A stretch of 64,000 nt of DNA from Elusimicrobiota bacterium (GCA_009773155.1 WOVA01000003.1:62001-126000); one strand, 5' to 3'; positions 1 through 10,157 are shown, numbered from the stretch's first letter. Numbers and translations are program-made. The notes: generated by a model not told the origin, from the sequence alone.

Positions 1-1
1 C

Positions 2-832
2 GAATGGCCGGGCATGAAGGGTCCCAACTACGACGAAGGGCAGGGCGAGAGGGGCTGCCGCGACCTGGACCACAACAGCGCGCTGGTGCGCGAGGACGCC
101 AAGGTCTTCCTGCGCTGGCTGCGCTACACGATAGGCTTCGACGGCTGGCGCTACGACATGGTCAAAGGCTTCCAGCCGCACAGGATCAAGGATTACAACC
201 GCGCCTCAGCCCCCGGCTTTTCGGTAGGGGAATACTACGACACCAACCGGCAGCTGCTGGTCAATTGGGCGGACGGCACGGCCGACGGCGACAAGTCTGA
301 AGCCTCCACCGTCTTCGATTTCACCACCCGCTACAGCCTGGTCGCCGCGGTCGAGAGCGAACGCTACGATATGCTCAACGATCACGGCCGTCCCTCCGGC
401 TCCATCGGCTGGTGGCCCGGCAAGTCGGTCACCTTCGTGGAGAACCACGACACCTCTCCGCGGGACCCCAAGTTCCTGCAAAACGCCTCACGCGAATACC
501 GCGTGCAGCGCCAGATGGGCTACGCCTATATCCTGACCCATCCGGGCACGCCCAGCGTTTACTGGCCCCATTTCTTCGACTGGGGCTCGGAGTACAGGGC
601 CAAGCTGCAGGGGCTCATAAATCTCCGCAAGTCGGCCGGCATAACCGCCGTCAGCCCGGTGCAGATACTGGCCGCCTATAACGAGCTCTACGCCGCGATG
701 ATAACCGGCCAGAACAAGTATGTCGTACTGAAAATGGGCAAGAACTGGGGCTGGCAGCCCGGTCACGACTGGCGGCTGGAAGCCAGCGGCGAGCGCTGGG
801 CGGTCTGGACCCAGCCCATAACCAGACCCTGA
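2..832 (+). CDS. Alpha-amylase, GH13 family (5' truncated by window edge)
   Basis: Protein with GFDGWRYDMVKGF, FSVGEYYD, FVENHDTSPRD motifs typical of the GH13 barrel; open at the left edge. Confidence 0.9.
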   Translation, partial: EWPGMKGPNYDEGQGERGCRDLDHNSALVREDAKVFLRWLRYTIGFDGWRYDMVKGFQPHRIKDYNRASAPGFSVGEYYDTNRQLLVNWADGTADGDKSEASTVFDFTTRYSLVAAVESERYDMLNDHGRPSGSIGWWPGKSVTFVENHDTSPRDPKFLQNASREYRVQRQMGYAYILTHPGTPSVYWPHFFDWGSEYRAKLQGLINLRKSAGITAVSPVQILAAYNELYAAMITGQNKYVVLKMGKNWGWQPGHDWRLEASGERWAVWTQPITRP

Positions 833-838
833 CTGATA

Positions 839-900
839 GGGGACGCTGATTACTAAATGCCTAATTACGCACAATTAGGCATTTAGTAATCAGCGTCCCC
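839..900. repeat. Perfect 28-bp inverted repeat (6-nt loop acgcac)
   Basis: GGGGACGCTGATTACTAAATGCCTAATT (839-866) / AATTAGGCATTTAGTAATCAGCGTCCCC (873-900). Confidence 0.95.
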
Positions 901-1816
901 TTCTATATCTACCGCCTTTCATCCCCTCCAGGTAATCCCTATCCCCCTTCGTAAGAAAGCGGGGCGTCCAGCCCAGCGTGTCCGCGCAGTCGAGTATGTA
1001 AAAAATGGCCGTCAGCACCTCGTTGACCGCGGCCATATCCTTACCGGAACCGTCCAGTTCCGCGGGGCCGCAGTACAGAGCCTGGTCGGGGGAAAGGACA
1101 TTGTCGAGCATGAAGGCCTTTCCCCTGCGTTCCAGCCGCGCCTTGTTATGCGCCGATAGTCCGGCGGCGGGATAGTCCGCGGAAGGATATAGCGGCAGGC
1201 GCAGCGCCGAACGTATCTCCGCGTTGACCCGCAGGGCACGCTCAAGCGCGGCCTCGGACCCCGGCGCGCTGACCACCAGCCCGTGATTGGCGAGAAAAAG
1301 GACCTGCGTGCCGGTGGCCCGCCCGGGCCCGTCCACGGCGCAACAGAGCCGCGCGCCGGGAGGCACGTAATCTATCCAGGCCGCGCCCGGGAAAAGCCGC
1401 GCGGCGGCGGCCCGGCCTTCGGCGGTCATATTCAGGACATTTGCGCAGGCGGAATGAATATGGACCACGGCGGTATTGAGCAGGGCGTGGAAACCGGTCT
1501 CGACTGAAGGTTTCGCTGCGGAGGAGCCCTTTACCGGCAGCGACTGGGCGCAGAGATACTCCAGCAGTTCCCCGTCGTCCATCCGGCAGCCGGCCAGCTG
1601 CCGCTTGATATTGCCGTGATTGACCAGCGCATAGCCGGAAATACCGGTCATCTCCGCCAGGCGCGAACCCGAAGCCTTTATCAGCATGCGCTCGGGACCG
1701 ATCTTTAGCGAGACATTGCCGCCGCCGCCCTGCGTCAGGTCAGGCCCGGCGCCGGCGGCGCGGGCCATGGCGGCCAGGCGGGCGGCGGAATTATCCAGAG
1801 ACGGGTCGAAAGTCAT
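890..1816 (-). CDS. Class II aldolase/adducin family protein
   Basis: TQGGGGNVSLKI...LIKASGSRL...HIHS...LFLANHGLVVSA motifs. Confidence 0.85.
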   Translation of the reverse strand: MTFDPSLDNSAARLAAMARAAGAGPDLTQGGGGNVSLKIGPERMLIKASGSRLAEMTGISGYALVNHGNIKRQLAGCRMDDGELLEYLCAQSLPVKGSSAAKPSVETGFHALLNTAVVHIHSACANVLNMTAEGRAAAARLFPGAAWIDYVPPGARLCCAVDGPGRATGTQVLFLANHGLVVSAPGSEAALERALRVNAEIRSALRLPLYPSADYPAAGLSAHNKARLERRGKAFMLDNVLSPDQALYCGPAELDGSGKDMAAVNEVLTAIFYILDCADTLGWTPRFLTKGDRDYLEGMKGGRYRRGR

Positions 1817-2736
1817 CAGCCTCCCCTCTTCTTGGGAGAGCGGGGATGGGCCTTTTCGTAGACCTCTTTCAGGCGCTCCAGCGAGACATGGGTGTAGATC
1901 TGCGTGGTTTCCAGGTTCTTATGTCCCAGCATCTCCTGCACCGAACGCAGGTCGCAGCCGTGGTCGAGCAGGTGCGTCGCAAAGGAGTGGCGCAGCGCGT
2001 GCGGGTTGAGGCTGCGGGCGAAGCGGGCCTGCCGCGCCATCTTCTTAATTATCAGCGCCAGGCCATGGCCCGAAAGCCTCCCACCGCGGGCGTTGAGGAA
2101 CAGCGGCCGTGCCGGAGCGCGGACTTCGGGCCGGGACGCCAGGTAGGCGCGCAGGGCCTCCAGCGCCTTATCCCCGACGGGAACCAGGCGCTCTTTGGAT
2201 CCTTTCCCCATGACGCGGGCGAAGCCCGAATAGAAATCCACGTCGCCGATATTGAGCCCGGAGACCTCCGAGCGGCGCAGGCCGGCCGAATAGAGGAGAG
2301 TCAGTAACGCGTAGTCGCGCGGCGCGAGAGGAGTCTTCTTCGACGCCGGGACCGCGCCGGGGGCGTTATAGTCGTAGAGCTTGCGCACCTCTCCCTCGGT
2401 AAGAAAGCGCGGCAGCCGCTTCTCTTTTTTCGGGGCGCGCAACAGCGCGAAAGGGTCGGACTCCAGCTTCCCCTCGGCGATCAGCCAGCGGATGAGAGAA
2501 CGGGCCGAGGAGACCTTCCGGATGATGGTATTGCGCGAGTTCTTCCTGTCCTCCTGCAGCATGGCCATATAAGCGCGCATCAGGTGGCGGTCGAAGCCGG
2601 CGGGAAATTCGGCTCCCTCGGCCTCGGCGTAGGCGGCGAATTCGGCGAGGTCGGAAGCGTAGGCCCGCACCGTATGGCGCGAGAAATTAAGCTGCGACTT
2701 TATGTGGAGCAGGAACCGTTCGATGAGGACCCTCAT
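1816..2736 (-). CDS. xerC/xerD-like: Tyrosine recombinase XerC/XerD-like
   Basis: C-terminal LNPHALRHSFATHLLDHGCDLRSVQEMLGHKNLETTQIYTHVS; ATG at 2736 overlaps the yaeQ stop (ATGA). Confidence 0.92.
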   Translation of the reverse strand: MRVLIERFLLHIKSQLNFSRHTVRAYASDLAEFAAYAEAEGAEFPAGFDRHLMRAYMAMLQEDRKNSRNTIIRKVSSARSLIRWLIAEGKLESDPFALLRAPKKEKRLPRFLTEGEVRKLYDYNAPGAVPASKKTPLAPRDYALLTLLYSAGLRRSEVSGLNIGDVDFYSGFARVMGKGSKERLVPVGDKALEALRAYLASRPEVRAPARPLFLNARGGRLSGHGLALIIKKMARQARFARSLNPHALRHSFATHLLDHGCDLRSVQEMLGHKNLETTQIYTHVSLERLKEVYEKAHPRSPKKRGG

Positions 2737-3260
2737 CAGAAGATCTCCAGCGTGACGTCGAAGGGGGTCTCGTTGAGGACGGCGTTTATAGAGCGGCCCG
2801 ACGCTTCGCCTATCAGCGAGTTGGCTTCCTTCAGGGCGGCCGTCCATTCGCGGAACTTCCCCGGAGGCCAGCCCCAGATTTCTATCTTTTCGCTTTTGGG
2901 GACGTCGCGCGCCAGGAGCTTGCGGAAGCGGCGGGCCTCCTCGTACCCCTCGCGCACCACTATGACGCGCGCCCGGCTGAACTTGCGGATGACCTTGGTC
3001 AGTTTGTTGGTGGCGGTATTGCCGCACTCTACCCAGAGTTCGGGGTAGCCGTCGGGCTCGGTGACCAGCAGGTCGGGGTAGTATTCGAAGCCTTCGGCGG
3101 CGGGCTTTTTGGGTCCGACTTCCAGGACCGGCTCGCGGTCGAAGAACAGCGCCGCGGCCGAGAGGCGCAGGGCCAGGTGGTCCGGCGTCTCCTCGTCGCG
3201 GGCGGCTATCAGCACGCGCCTGTTGCCGCCGTTCAAGTGGAGGTCGCAGCGCAGGTTCAT
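2736..3260 (-). CDS. YaeQ family protein
   Basis: YaeQ-like PD-(D/E)XK fold sequence (ELWVECGNTATNKLTKVIRK). Confidence 0.8.
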   Translation of the reverse strand: MNLRCDLHLNGGNRRVLIAARDEETPDHLALRLSAAALFFDREPVLEVGPKKPAAEGFEYYPDLLVTEPDGYPELWVECGNTATNKLTKVIRKFSRARVIVVREGYEEARRFRKLLARDVPKSEKIEIWGWPPGKFREWTAALKEANSLIGEASGRSINAVLNETPFDVTLEIF

Positions 3261-3300
3261 AAGTCCGTATTTTTCCCGGCGCCGCCGGGCAGCCCCATTT

Positions 3301-5505
3301 CTACCCGGGCTTGTTGGAGGCGATCAGCCGCTCGACTTCTTCGGGCGTGACCGGGTCTATGCTCCGGCACTTGGGAAAGCCGGAGCAGGCCAGGAAGTGT
3401 CCGCGCGCGCTACGCCGCAGCAGCATGGCGTTCTTGCCGCACTTGGAGCAGATCTTCTCGGTCTTGATCGGCGCGAAGTATTCCTGTTTGTTGCCGTCCT
3501 TGTCGAGCGGGATCTTGCCCTTGCACTTGGGGAAGCGCGAGCAGGAGAGGTACTTGCCGAAACGGCTCTCGCGCTGCACCATGGGGCTGAGGCAGAGCGG
3601 GCACTTCTCGCTGGTCTTGACCACGCCGGGGCGCGTGCGCGTCATGTCGGTCTGGGCCTTGGCCAGGCTGGCGGAGAAAGGCCCGTAGAACTCCGTGATG
3701 ACCTCTTTCCACTTGAGAGCGCCATCGGCCACATCGTCGAGCTTATCCTCGATCGAGGCCGTGTAGGAGAGCTCCATGATCTCATGGAAGAAGTCCTTGA
3801 GCTTCTCGGTGACCACCGAGCCGAGCTCGGTTATCAGCAGGCGCTTGTCCTTCTCCCGGTTGATGTAGCCGCGCTCTATGATGGTCTTGATGATGACGGC
3901 GTAGGTGGACGGGCGGCCGATGCCGTGCTTTTCCAGCGTCTTGATGATGCTGGCTTCGTTGTAGTTCGGCGGCGGGCTGGTGCGGTGCGGCCTGGGCGCC
4001 GCCTCCTTAAGCGAGACGATCTCGCCTTCCTTGAGCGGCGGCAGCACGGCCGAATCGTCCTCGTCCTCGTCGCCGGCGACCTCCTGCTCCTTCTCGGCCA
4101 TGTAGACCTTCAGGTAGCCCTCGAACTTCATCGTGCGGCCGGTGGCGCGCAGTACGGCCTGCTGATCCGGGTCGGACACCTCGACTGTGACCGAATCGAA
4201 AACCGCGTCCGCCATCTGGCTGGCGACGAAGCGGTTCCAGATGAGCTCGTAAAGCTTCGCCTGCTCGGCGGTAAGGAACCTGGCGACTTCCGCCGGGCGC
4301 TTGTAGACCGAAGTCGGGTGTATGGCCTCGTGCGCTTCCTGCGCGCCCTTGACCTTCTTAAGGTAAACCGGCGGCTTCTCCGGGGCGAAGTCCTTGCCGT
4401 AGATCTCGGCCACGAATTTGGCGGTCTCGGCCTGCATGTCGGCGGAGACGTTGAACGAGTCCGTGCGCATATAGGTGATAAGACCGGCGCGGTCGCCTTC
4501 CATGTCTACGCCTTCGTAGAGGCTCTGCGCTATGCGCATCGTCCTATCCGACGAGTAGCCGAGCTTATTGTAAGCGTCCTGTTGCAGCGAGCTGGTGATG
4601 AACGGCGGCTTTGGCTTCTGGCGCGCCGTTTTGGCCTCGTGCTTTGAGACTTTCAGCTCGGAGCCGCGCAGCAGCGTGGCGGCCTCGGCGGTATCCTCGA
4701 GCTTCTTGAAAGGCGTGGTGCGGTAGCGGTAGTCCTCGGCGAAGAGCTTGAGCGTTATCGTCTGCTCCACCGGCTGGCCCTTCCAGCGGACCAGGCGGGC
4801 GTCGAAGGACTTTCCGCCCTCCTTCCCCAGGCTGGCGAAGAGCGTGTAATAATCCTCTTCCGTGAAAGCGGCTATTTCCCTGGCGCGCTCGGCCACCAGG
4901 CGCACGGCGACCGACTGCACTCGGCCGGCCGAAAGGCCGCTCTTGACCTTGTCCCAGAGCAGCGGGGAGATCTTATAGCCGACCAGCCGGTCTATGACGC
5001 GGCGGGCCTGCTGGGCGTGTACCAGGTTCATGTCCAGGTCGCGCGGGCTCTTGAGCGCCGCGGCGATGGCGGTCTTGGTGATCTCGTGGAACGAGATGCG
5101 CTTGAACCTGTCCGGCGCGGCGGCTATGACCTTGCTGAGATGCCAGCTGATCGCCTCTCCTTCGCGGTCCGGGTCGGTGGCGAGATAGATGTACTCGGAA
5201 TTTTTAGCGAGCGAGCTGAGCTCCTGGCTGATGCGCTTGGCGCGCTCTATCAGCACGTACTTGGGCTCGAAACCTTTCTCCGGCTCCACGCCCAGTTCGT
5301 CCTTGGGCAGGTCGCGCACGTGGCCGAACGAACTCTTGACGACGTAATTGGCGTCGAGGAAGCGGCCGATGGTCTTCTCCTTGGTTGGAGACTCGACTAT
5401 CACGAGGTATTTGCCGGGGCCTATCCTGGCCTTGGCGGAAGTCTTGGGGGCGGCTTTGGGCTCCGCCTTCGCTGCTTTGGTTTTGTCTTTTTTTTCCTGT
5501 GCCAT
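3301..5505 (-). CDS. topA: DNA topoisomerase I with C-terminal zinc ribbons
   Basis: YLVIVESPTKEKTIGRFL, DPDREGEAISWH, LITYMRTDS; start ATG 5505. Confidence 0.97.
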   Translation of the reverse strand: MAQEKKDKTKAAKAEPKAAPKTSAKARIGPGKYLVIVESPTKEKTIGRFLDANYVVKSSFGHVRDLPKDELGVEPEKGFEPKYVLIERAKRISQELSSLAKNSEYIYLATDPDREGEAISWHLSKVIAAAPDRFKRISFHEITKTAIAAALKSPRDLDMNLVHAQQARRVIDRLVGYKISPLLWDKVKSGLSAGRVQSVAVRLVAERAREIAAFTEEDYYTLFASLGKEGGKSFDARLVRWKGQPVEQTITLKLFAEDYRYRTTPFKKLEDTAEAATLLRGSELKVSKHEAKTARQKPKPPFITSSLQQDAYNKLGYSSDRTMRIAQSLYEGVDMEGDRAGLITYMRTDSFNVSADMQAETAKFVAEIYGKDFAPEKPPVYLKKVKGAQEAHEAIHPTSVYKRPAEVARFLTAEQAKLYELIWNRFVASQMADAVFDSVTVEVSDPDQQAVLRATGRTMKFEGYLKVYMAEKEQEVAGDEDEDDSAVLPPLKEGEIVSLKEAAPRPHRTSPPPNYNEASIIKTLEKHGIGRPSTYAVIIKTIIERGYINREKDKRLLITELGSVVTEKLKDFFHEIMELSYTASIEDKLDDVADGALKWKEVITEFYGPFSASLAKAQTDMTRTRPGVVKTSEKCPLCLSPMVQRESRFGKYLSCSRFPKCKGKIPLDKDGNKQEYFAPIKTEKICSKCGKNAMLLRRSARGHFLACSGFPKCRSIDPVTPEEVERLIASNKPG

Positions 5506-5596
5506 AATATAGTTATGTATTGTATCCTTATTATCCCTTATATAGCAAAATCCCGCGGGGCCATTCTGCAACTATGCGGGGAGCCCGGGGCGTTAT

Positions 5597-6721
5597 CTAT
5601 TCCTGCGGGAAGTATTTGCCGGCGGTCTGGGAGATGAAGCCGAGGGCTTCGAGTTCGAAGATGGCGGCAGCGGCGCGGGGCACGGTCCAGCCCAGCCGCT
5701 CCACCAGCGCGTCCGCCGTGACGCCCTCGTCTTTTGCGGCGGTAACGGTAGCGAAGACCTCGCCGGGGTCGCCGTCCGGCCCGCGGGCCTTGCGGGCGGC
5801 CCGGCGGCGCGCGGTTTTCAGGCCGACCAGGATCTCCGGCGACAGCGCGGCCAGCACGTCGGCGGCGCCCTCCACCGGCGCGGCGCCGTCCTTGAGCAGT
5901 TTGTTAGGCCCGCGGCTCATATCGGAATCGGCCGGACCGGGCAGGGCCAGCACCTCGCGCCCGTATTCCAGGGCGAAGCGGGCGGTTATCAAAGCGCCCG
6001 AGGCAAAGCCTCCCTCTATGACCACGGTAGCCAGCGAGAGCCCGGCAATGATCCTGTTGCGGCGCGGGAAATGGGCGGACATAGGGCCGGAGCCCAGCGG
6101 TAGTTCGCTCAGCACGGCGCCGCCGGTCTCCACGATCTTATCGGCGAGCCCGCGGTTCTCCAGCGGGTAGCAGGAATCGAGTCCCGTACCGACTACGGCC
6201 CAGGTCCGGGCTTCCGCCTTTACCGCGGCCTCATGGCAGATGGTGTCTACTCCCCTGGCCAGGCCGCTGACGACGGTAGCGCCGGCGCCGGCCAGGTCGG
6301 AGGCGATGCGGGTCGCCATGCGGCGGCCGTAAGGCGTGGGAAGGCGGGTGCCGACCATGCCCACGGGGGCGCGGCCCTCGAGTTTTCCCCGCATGTATAT
6401 GACGAGCGGCCTGTCGGCGAGATCTTTGAGCGCGGCCGGGTATTCAGGGGTACCGTCGAAAACCACCGCTATCCCCATGGACGAGCAGCGGGAGAGTTCC
6501 TTTTCGGGGTCGTGCGCGGCGGCCTCCTTCAGGGCGCGCTGAGCGCCGGTGAAGGTGAGCCCGCCTTCCGCCGCCAGGTCCCAGGGCGAGACACGCAGCG
6601 CCTCCTGCGCGCTGCCGTAGAGGCTTATCAGGCGCATCGCCCAATCCCCCCTCAGGCAGGCCGCGGCGTTGAGACGCAGCCTGGCGGCTTTCTCGGCGTC
6701 GGTAATGGTCTCTATGGGCAC
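5597..6721 (-). CDS. dprA: DNA-processing protein DprA
   Basis: VGTRLPTPYGRRMA, VSGLARGVDTICHEAA, FPRRNRIIAGLS. Confidence 0.95.
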   Translation of the reverse strand: MPIETITDAEKAARLRLNAAACLRGDWAMRLISLYGSAQEALRVSPWDLAAEGGLTFTGAQRALKEAAAHDPEKELSRCSSMGIAVVFDGTPEYPAALKDLADRPLVIYMRGKLEGRAPVGMVGTRLPTPYGRRMATRIASDLAGAGATVVSGLARGVDTICHEAAVKAEARTWAVVGTGLDSCYPLENRGLADKIVETGGAVLSELPLGSGPMSAHFPRRNRIIAGLSLATVVIEGGFASGALITARFALEYGREVLALPGPADSDMSRGPNKLLKDGAAPVEGAADVLAALSPEILVGLKTARRRAARKARGPDGDPGEVFATVTAAKDEGVTADALVERLGWTVPRAAAAIFELEALGFISQTAGKYFPQE

Positions 6722-6731
6722 GGTAAGACCC

Positions 6732-7577
6732 TTATTTCTTCTTTACGGCCAGACCCTTGTAGACGGAGCTGTTAGCGTCCAGGACGCGCGCCTTCAGGTC
6801 GCGGCCGCCGGAAGAAAGAACTTCCAGCAGGGCGACGCGCTGTATCTCGGTGCCGGCGATCTTGCCGTCGCGGGTCACGGTGGAGCCGATTTTGTAGGCC
6901 TCCAGGTAATCGCCGGCCTTGCACATCACGCCGGAACGCATCATGACCGAGACCGTCGCGCCGGTGAAAGAAAGCCCGTCATCGTCGGAGTCCCCGTTCT
7001 CGAGGCCGGCGATCTCCCCGTCCGCTCTCCAGTCCGGCCCGGCCAGTTTTGTCGGCAGGAAGGAACCCCACTCTTTCTGGTCCTCGGGCATCTCCTCGGA
7101 GAGGTCCGGCAGTTTCTGATAGGAACCTGAGGGGACACCATTCTGCATGGTGTCCCTGGCGGGCCGGACGGCGGGTGCCGGAGCGGCCGCGGGCGGGGCG
7201 GCGGGTGCAGCGGTGACACTATGCGGCATGGTGTCACCGGCCTCGGCGGGAGGAGCCGTTATCTCCTCCACCTGTTCGGGTATAACAGGCGCCGCGGCCC
7301 TGATCTCGTCGGTCAGGCCCGGTATGACCAGCTCCCACTGCGGCAGTATGAGGTCCGGATTGGAGACCAGTCCCATGTTCGCGTTGTATATCCGCCCCCA
7401 CTTGAAAGGGTCGGCGTAATACCTGGAGGACAGGTCCCAGAGAGTGTCGCCATCCACCACCTGATGCCGCTTGGTGACTTTCAGCACCCCGGCGCCCTGC
7501 CGGGCCGCCTCCTGCGCGGCCGCGAAAACCGGCGCCAGCGCCAGCACCGCGGAAATTATCATTATCTTCATCTTCAT
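6732..7577 (-). CDS. LysM domain protein (exported), with two copies of the palindromic repeat in its linker
   Basis: Signal peptide; HQVVDGDTLWDLSSRYYADPFKWGRIYNAN LysM motif; GDTMPHSVT and RDTMQNGVP peptides. Confidence 0.85.
   Translation of the reverse strand: MKMKIMIISAVLALAPVFAAAQEAARQGAGVLKVTKRHQVVDGDTLWDLSSRYYADPFKWGRIYNANMGLVSNPDLILPQWELVIPGLTDEIRAAAPVIPEQVEEITAPPAEAGDTMPHSVTAAPAAPPAAAPAPAVRPARDTMQNGVPSGSYQKLPDLSEEMPEDQKEWGSFLPTKLAGPDWRADGEIAGLENGDSDDDGLSFTGATVSVMMRSGVMCKAGDYLEAYKIGSTVTRDGKIAGTEIQRVALLEVLSSGGRDLKARVLDANSSVYKGLAVKKK
7131..7156. repeat. 27-bp palindrome family, copy in LysM gene (a)
   Basis: ggggacaccattctgcatggtgtccc. Confidence 0.9.
7212..7238. repeat. 27-bp palindrome family, copy in LysM gene (b)
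   Basis: ggtgacactatgcggcatggtgtcacc; paired change in both arms (GGTGAC/GTCACC). Confidence 0.92.
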
Positions 7578-7601
7578 TTCCTCCGGACTCCGTTATTTTG
7601 C

Positions 7602-9131
7602 CTAAACCGTCTCTACCGCGCGGTCCAGCGACCTGTACTGCACCGCCTCCATCACGTGTTCCTTCTTTATGTCCGCCGCGCCTTCCAGGTCGGCTATGGT
7701 CCTGGCCACCCGCATTATCTTATCCAGGCTGCGCGCGGAAAACCCCATCTTATCCATGGCTTTCTCGAGCAGTTCCGAAGCGCCCGACGGCAGCCGGCAA
7801 TGCTCGCGTATATGCCTCACCGTCATCAGCGCGTTGGGCACGGCACGGCCGTCCTTGAACCGCTCGCGCTGGCGGCGCGCCGCCGAGAGCACCCTTTCCC
7901 TTACGGCGGCGGAACTTTCCCCCTCCGGCAGAGCCGACCAGTCCGCGTACTTAAGGGCCGCGAGCTGTACGTGCAGATCGATGCGGTCCAGCACAGGTCC
8001 GGAGATCCGGCCGCGGTACTTCTGCACCTGCAGCGGCGTGCAGGAGCATTGCCGGGAAGAATGTCCCAGGTAGCCGCAGGGGCACGGATTCATCGCCGCC
8101 ACCAGCGCGAAGCGCGCCGGGTAGGTGACGGTATCGCGCACCCGGGCCACCGTCACCCTGCGCGATTCCAGCGGCTCACGCAGCGACTCGATGGAGGCCC
8201 GGGAGAACTCGGGGAATTCGTCCAGGAAAAGAACGCCGTTATGCGCCAGTGAAACCTCTCCCGGTTTAGGGCTGGAGCCGCCGCCGATCAGCGCGGCGTC
8301 GGAGATGGTGTGATGCGGCTCCCTGAAAGGCCGCTCCGTGATCAGTTTAGCCCGGGACAACAGCCCGCATACCGAATAGATCTTGGTGGTCTCCAGCGAC
8401 TGCTCGTCATTGAGCGGGGGCAGTATCGAGGAGAACCTCTTGGCCAGCATGCTCTTGCCCGAGCCGGGCGGGCCGACCATTATTATATTGTGAAAGCCGG
8501 CCGCGGCTATCTCCAGCGCGCGCTTGGCGAAGGCCTGGCTCTTCACCTCGGACATGTCACCCACCGAACCGGAATTTTCCGGCGGCGCGGCGTGCAGGCA
8601 GCGGCGCAGTTCCCCTTTGCCCGACAGCCAGGCGGCCGCCTCCGACAGCGTGGCGGCGGAGAAAGCGTCGAGGCCGGAAAGCGAAGCCTCTCCCGCATTG
8701 CCGGCAGGCACCACCACCGGCCCGGAGTGGCCCGCAGCCTTGAGGCTGAGCAGCATCGGCAGCACGCCGATGACGGGCTTGAGCGCCCCGTCGAGAGCCA
8801 GCTCGCCCAGGAAGAAGGCCTCCGCGGCTTTTTCGCCCCGGCCTTCCAGCGCTTCGGCGGCCGAGAGCATACCCAGGGCTATGGGCAGGTCGAAATGGGT
8901 ACCGGCCTTGCGGATCTCGGCCGGGGCCAGGTTGACCGTGACCCTGCGCGACGGCAGCTCGAAGCCCGAATTGCGTATGGCGGCGACGACGCGGTCCTTG
9001 GACTCCTTGACCGCGGCGTCGGGCAGGCCTACGACGGAATACGAGGGCAGCCCGGGGGCGATGTCCACTTCCACCCCCACGGCGTAACCCTCTATCCCCT
9101 TCAGACCCAGACTGTTGAGCTTGGCCAGCAT
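7602..9131 (-). CDS. comM: YifB/ComM-type Mg-chelatase-like AAA+ ATPase
   Basis: GVEVDIAPGLPSYSVVGLPDAAVKESKDRV, MVGPPGSGKSMLAKR, NPCPCGYLGH. Confidence 0.95.
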   Translation of the reverse strand: MLAKLNSLGLKGIEGYAVGVEVDIAPGLPSYSVVGLPDAAVKESKDRVVAAIRNSGFELPSRRVTVNLAPAEIRKAGTHFDLPIALGMLSAAEALEGRGEKAAEAFFLGELALDGALKPVIGVLPMLLSLKAAGHSGPVVVPAGNAGEASLSGLDAFSAATLSEAAAWLSGKGELRRCLHAAPPENSGSVGDMSEVKSQAFAKRALEIAAAGFHNIIMVGPPGSGKSMLAKRFSSILPPLNDEQSLETTKIYSVCGLLSRAKLITERPFREPHHTISDAALIGGGSSPKPGEVSLAHNGVLFLDEFPEFSRASIESLREPLESRRVTVARVRDTVTYPARFALVAAMNPCPCGYLGHSSRQCSCTPLQVQKYRGRISGPVLDRIDLHVQLAALKYADWSALPEGESSAAVRERVLSAARRQRERFKDGRAVPNALMTVRHIREHCRLPSGASELLEKAMDKMGFSARSLDKIMRVARTIADLEGAADIKKEHVMEAVQYRSLDRAVETV

Positions 9132-9148
9132 AAGAAACCCGGTTTCCG

Positions 9149-9175
9149 GGGGACACCATGCGGCATGGTGTCCCC
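9149..9175. repeat. 27-bp palindrome family, intergenic copy
   Basis: ggggacaccatgcggcatggtgtcccc, between comM and the CsgG gene. Confidence 0.95.
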
Positions 9176-9183
9176 CCGCGCCA

Positions 9184-10116
9184 TCACTTCGCCAGCCGGC
9201 AGATGTCCCCGGCCTTCGGGGAAGCTGAACCGCGCTTGACCAGCTTCGCCACGGAGCAGTCGCCGGACTCGCCGCACCAGCGGTCTATCTCCACGTCGCC
9301 CAGGTAGGCCTCCCTGTGCCCTATGACCAGGTTGGAGCGCGGGTCGCGTATCTCGGCGCCCTGGCTGAAGCAGGACAGCGTCATGCCGGTCTTCATGCCC
9401 GACTCCTGCCCGGCGTTGAGGTAGATGTCCTGGTCGTAGGCGTCGGCTATGCGGCAGGACCAGGGTTTGGAGTTCATCTGGTTGGCGATATTGTCCACGA
9501 ATTTTACGATGGCGCCGCGCAGCGCTTCGCCCTCGAGCGTCTCGTCGTAACCGCCCTTGGTGCCCATTCCCAGGAAGCTGCCGGACTTGGACTTGGCCTG
9601 GCCTTTACCCGAGTCGGCCATCAATACCTGGCCGCTCTGCACGTCGATAAGGCGGATGTCCACGGTAACGTCGGCCACCTGCTGTTTGGTCTGGCGTATG
9701 AGGTAGTCGGAGCCCTGCTTGTTGACGCCGAACTGCGAGACCGCGCCTACGACGATGGCCTCCAGTCCCATTATGCGGCCCAGCCTGACGGCGGTCTGCG
9801 GGTCCACCGTGCCCTGCGACTGCATCTTCTGCTCCGCCATTATCTTTTCCATGCGGTCGCGCTCGACCACTATGAACTTGCCGGATTTGACCAGCTCGGT
9901 GATCAGTATGTCCGAGGCGGCGCCGCCCAGGCGGCCCTGGCCGTAGGCGGACTTATTCTCGAACTCCACCACGCCGATGCGGCGCTTCGGGCCCGTGTAG
10001 GCCGACTTCACCTTCTCGGTCTCCTTGACGGTCAGCGCGTGGTCCATCTTCACGGACCTCGAAGGCGCGCAGGCCGCGGCCAGCAGCAGCGGCAGTATCA
10101 TCCACATTTTTTTCAT
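9184..10116 (-). CDS. CsgG/curli assembly family lipoprotein
   Basis: Lipobox LLAAACAPS; RIGVVEFENKS...ITELVKSGKFIVVERDRMEKIMAEQ. Confidence 0.85.
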   Translation of the reverse strand: MKKMWMILPLLLAAACAPSRSVKMDHALTVKETEKVKSAYTGPKRRIGVVEFENKSAYGQGRLGGAASDILITELVKSGKFIVVERDRMEKIMAEQKMQSQGTVDPQTAVRLGRIMGLEAIVVGAVSQFGVNKQGSDYLIRQTKQQVADVTVDIRLIDVQSGQVLMADSGKGQAKSKSGSFLGMGTKGGYDETLEGEALRGAIVKFVDNIANQMNSKPWSCRIADAYDQDIYLNAGQESGMKTGMTLSCFSQGAEIRDPRSNLVIGHREAYLGDVEIDRWCGESGDCSVAKLVKRGSASPKAGDICRLAK

Positions 10117-10157
10117 AAGACCCCTCCTGAATATGAACTGAAAAACGATCCCGCGCC

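Noticed and set aside
3109-4647. Long + strand ORF opposite topA (512 aa)
   Set aside because: Antisense shadow of a high-GC topA gene; no recognisable protein features.
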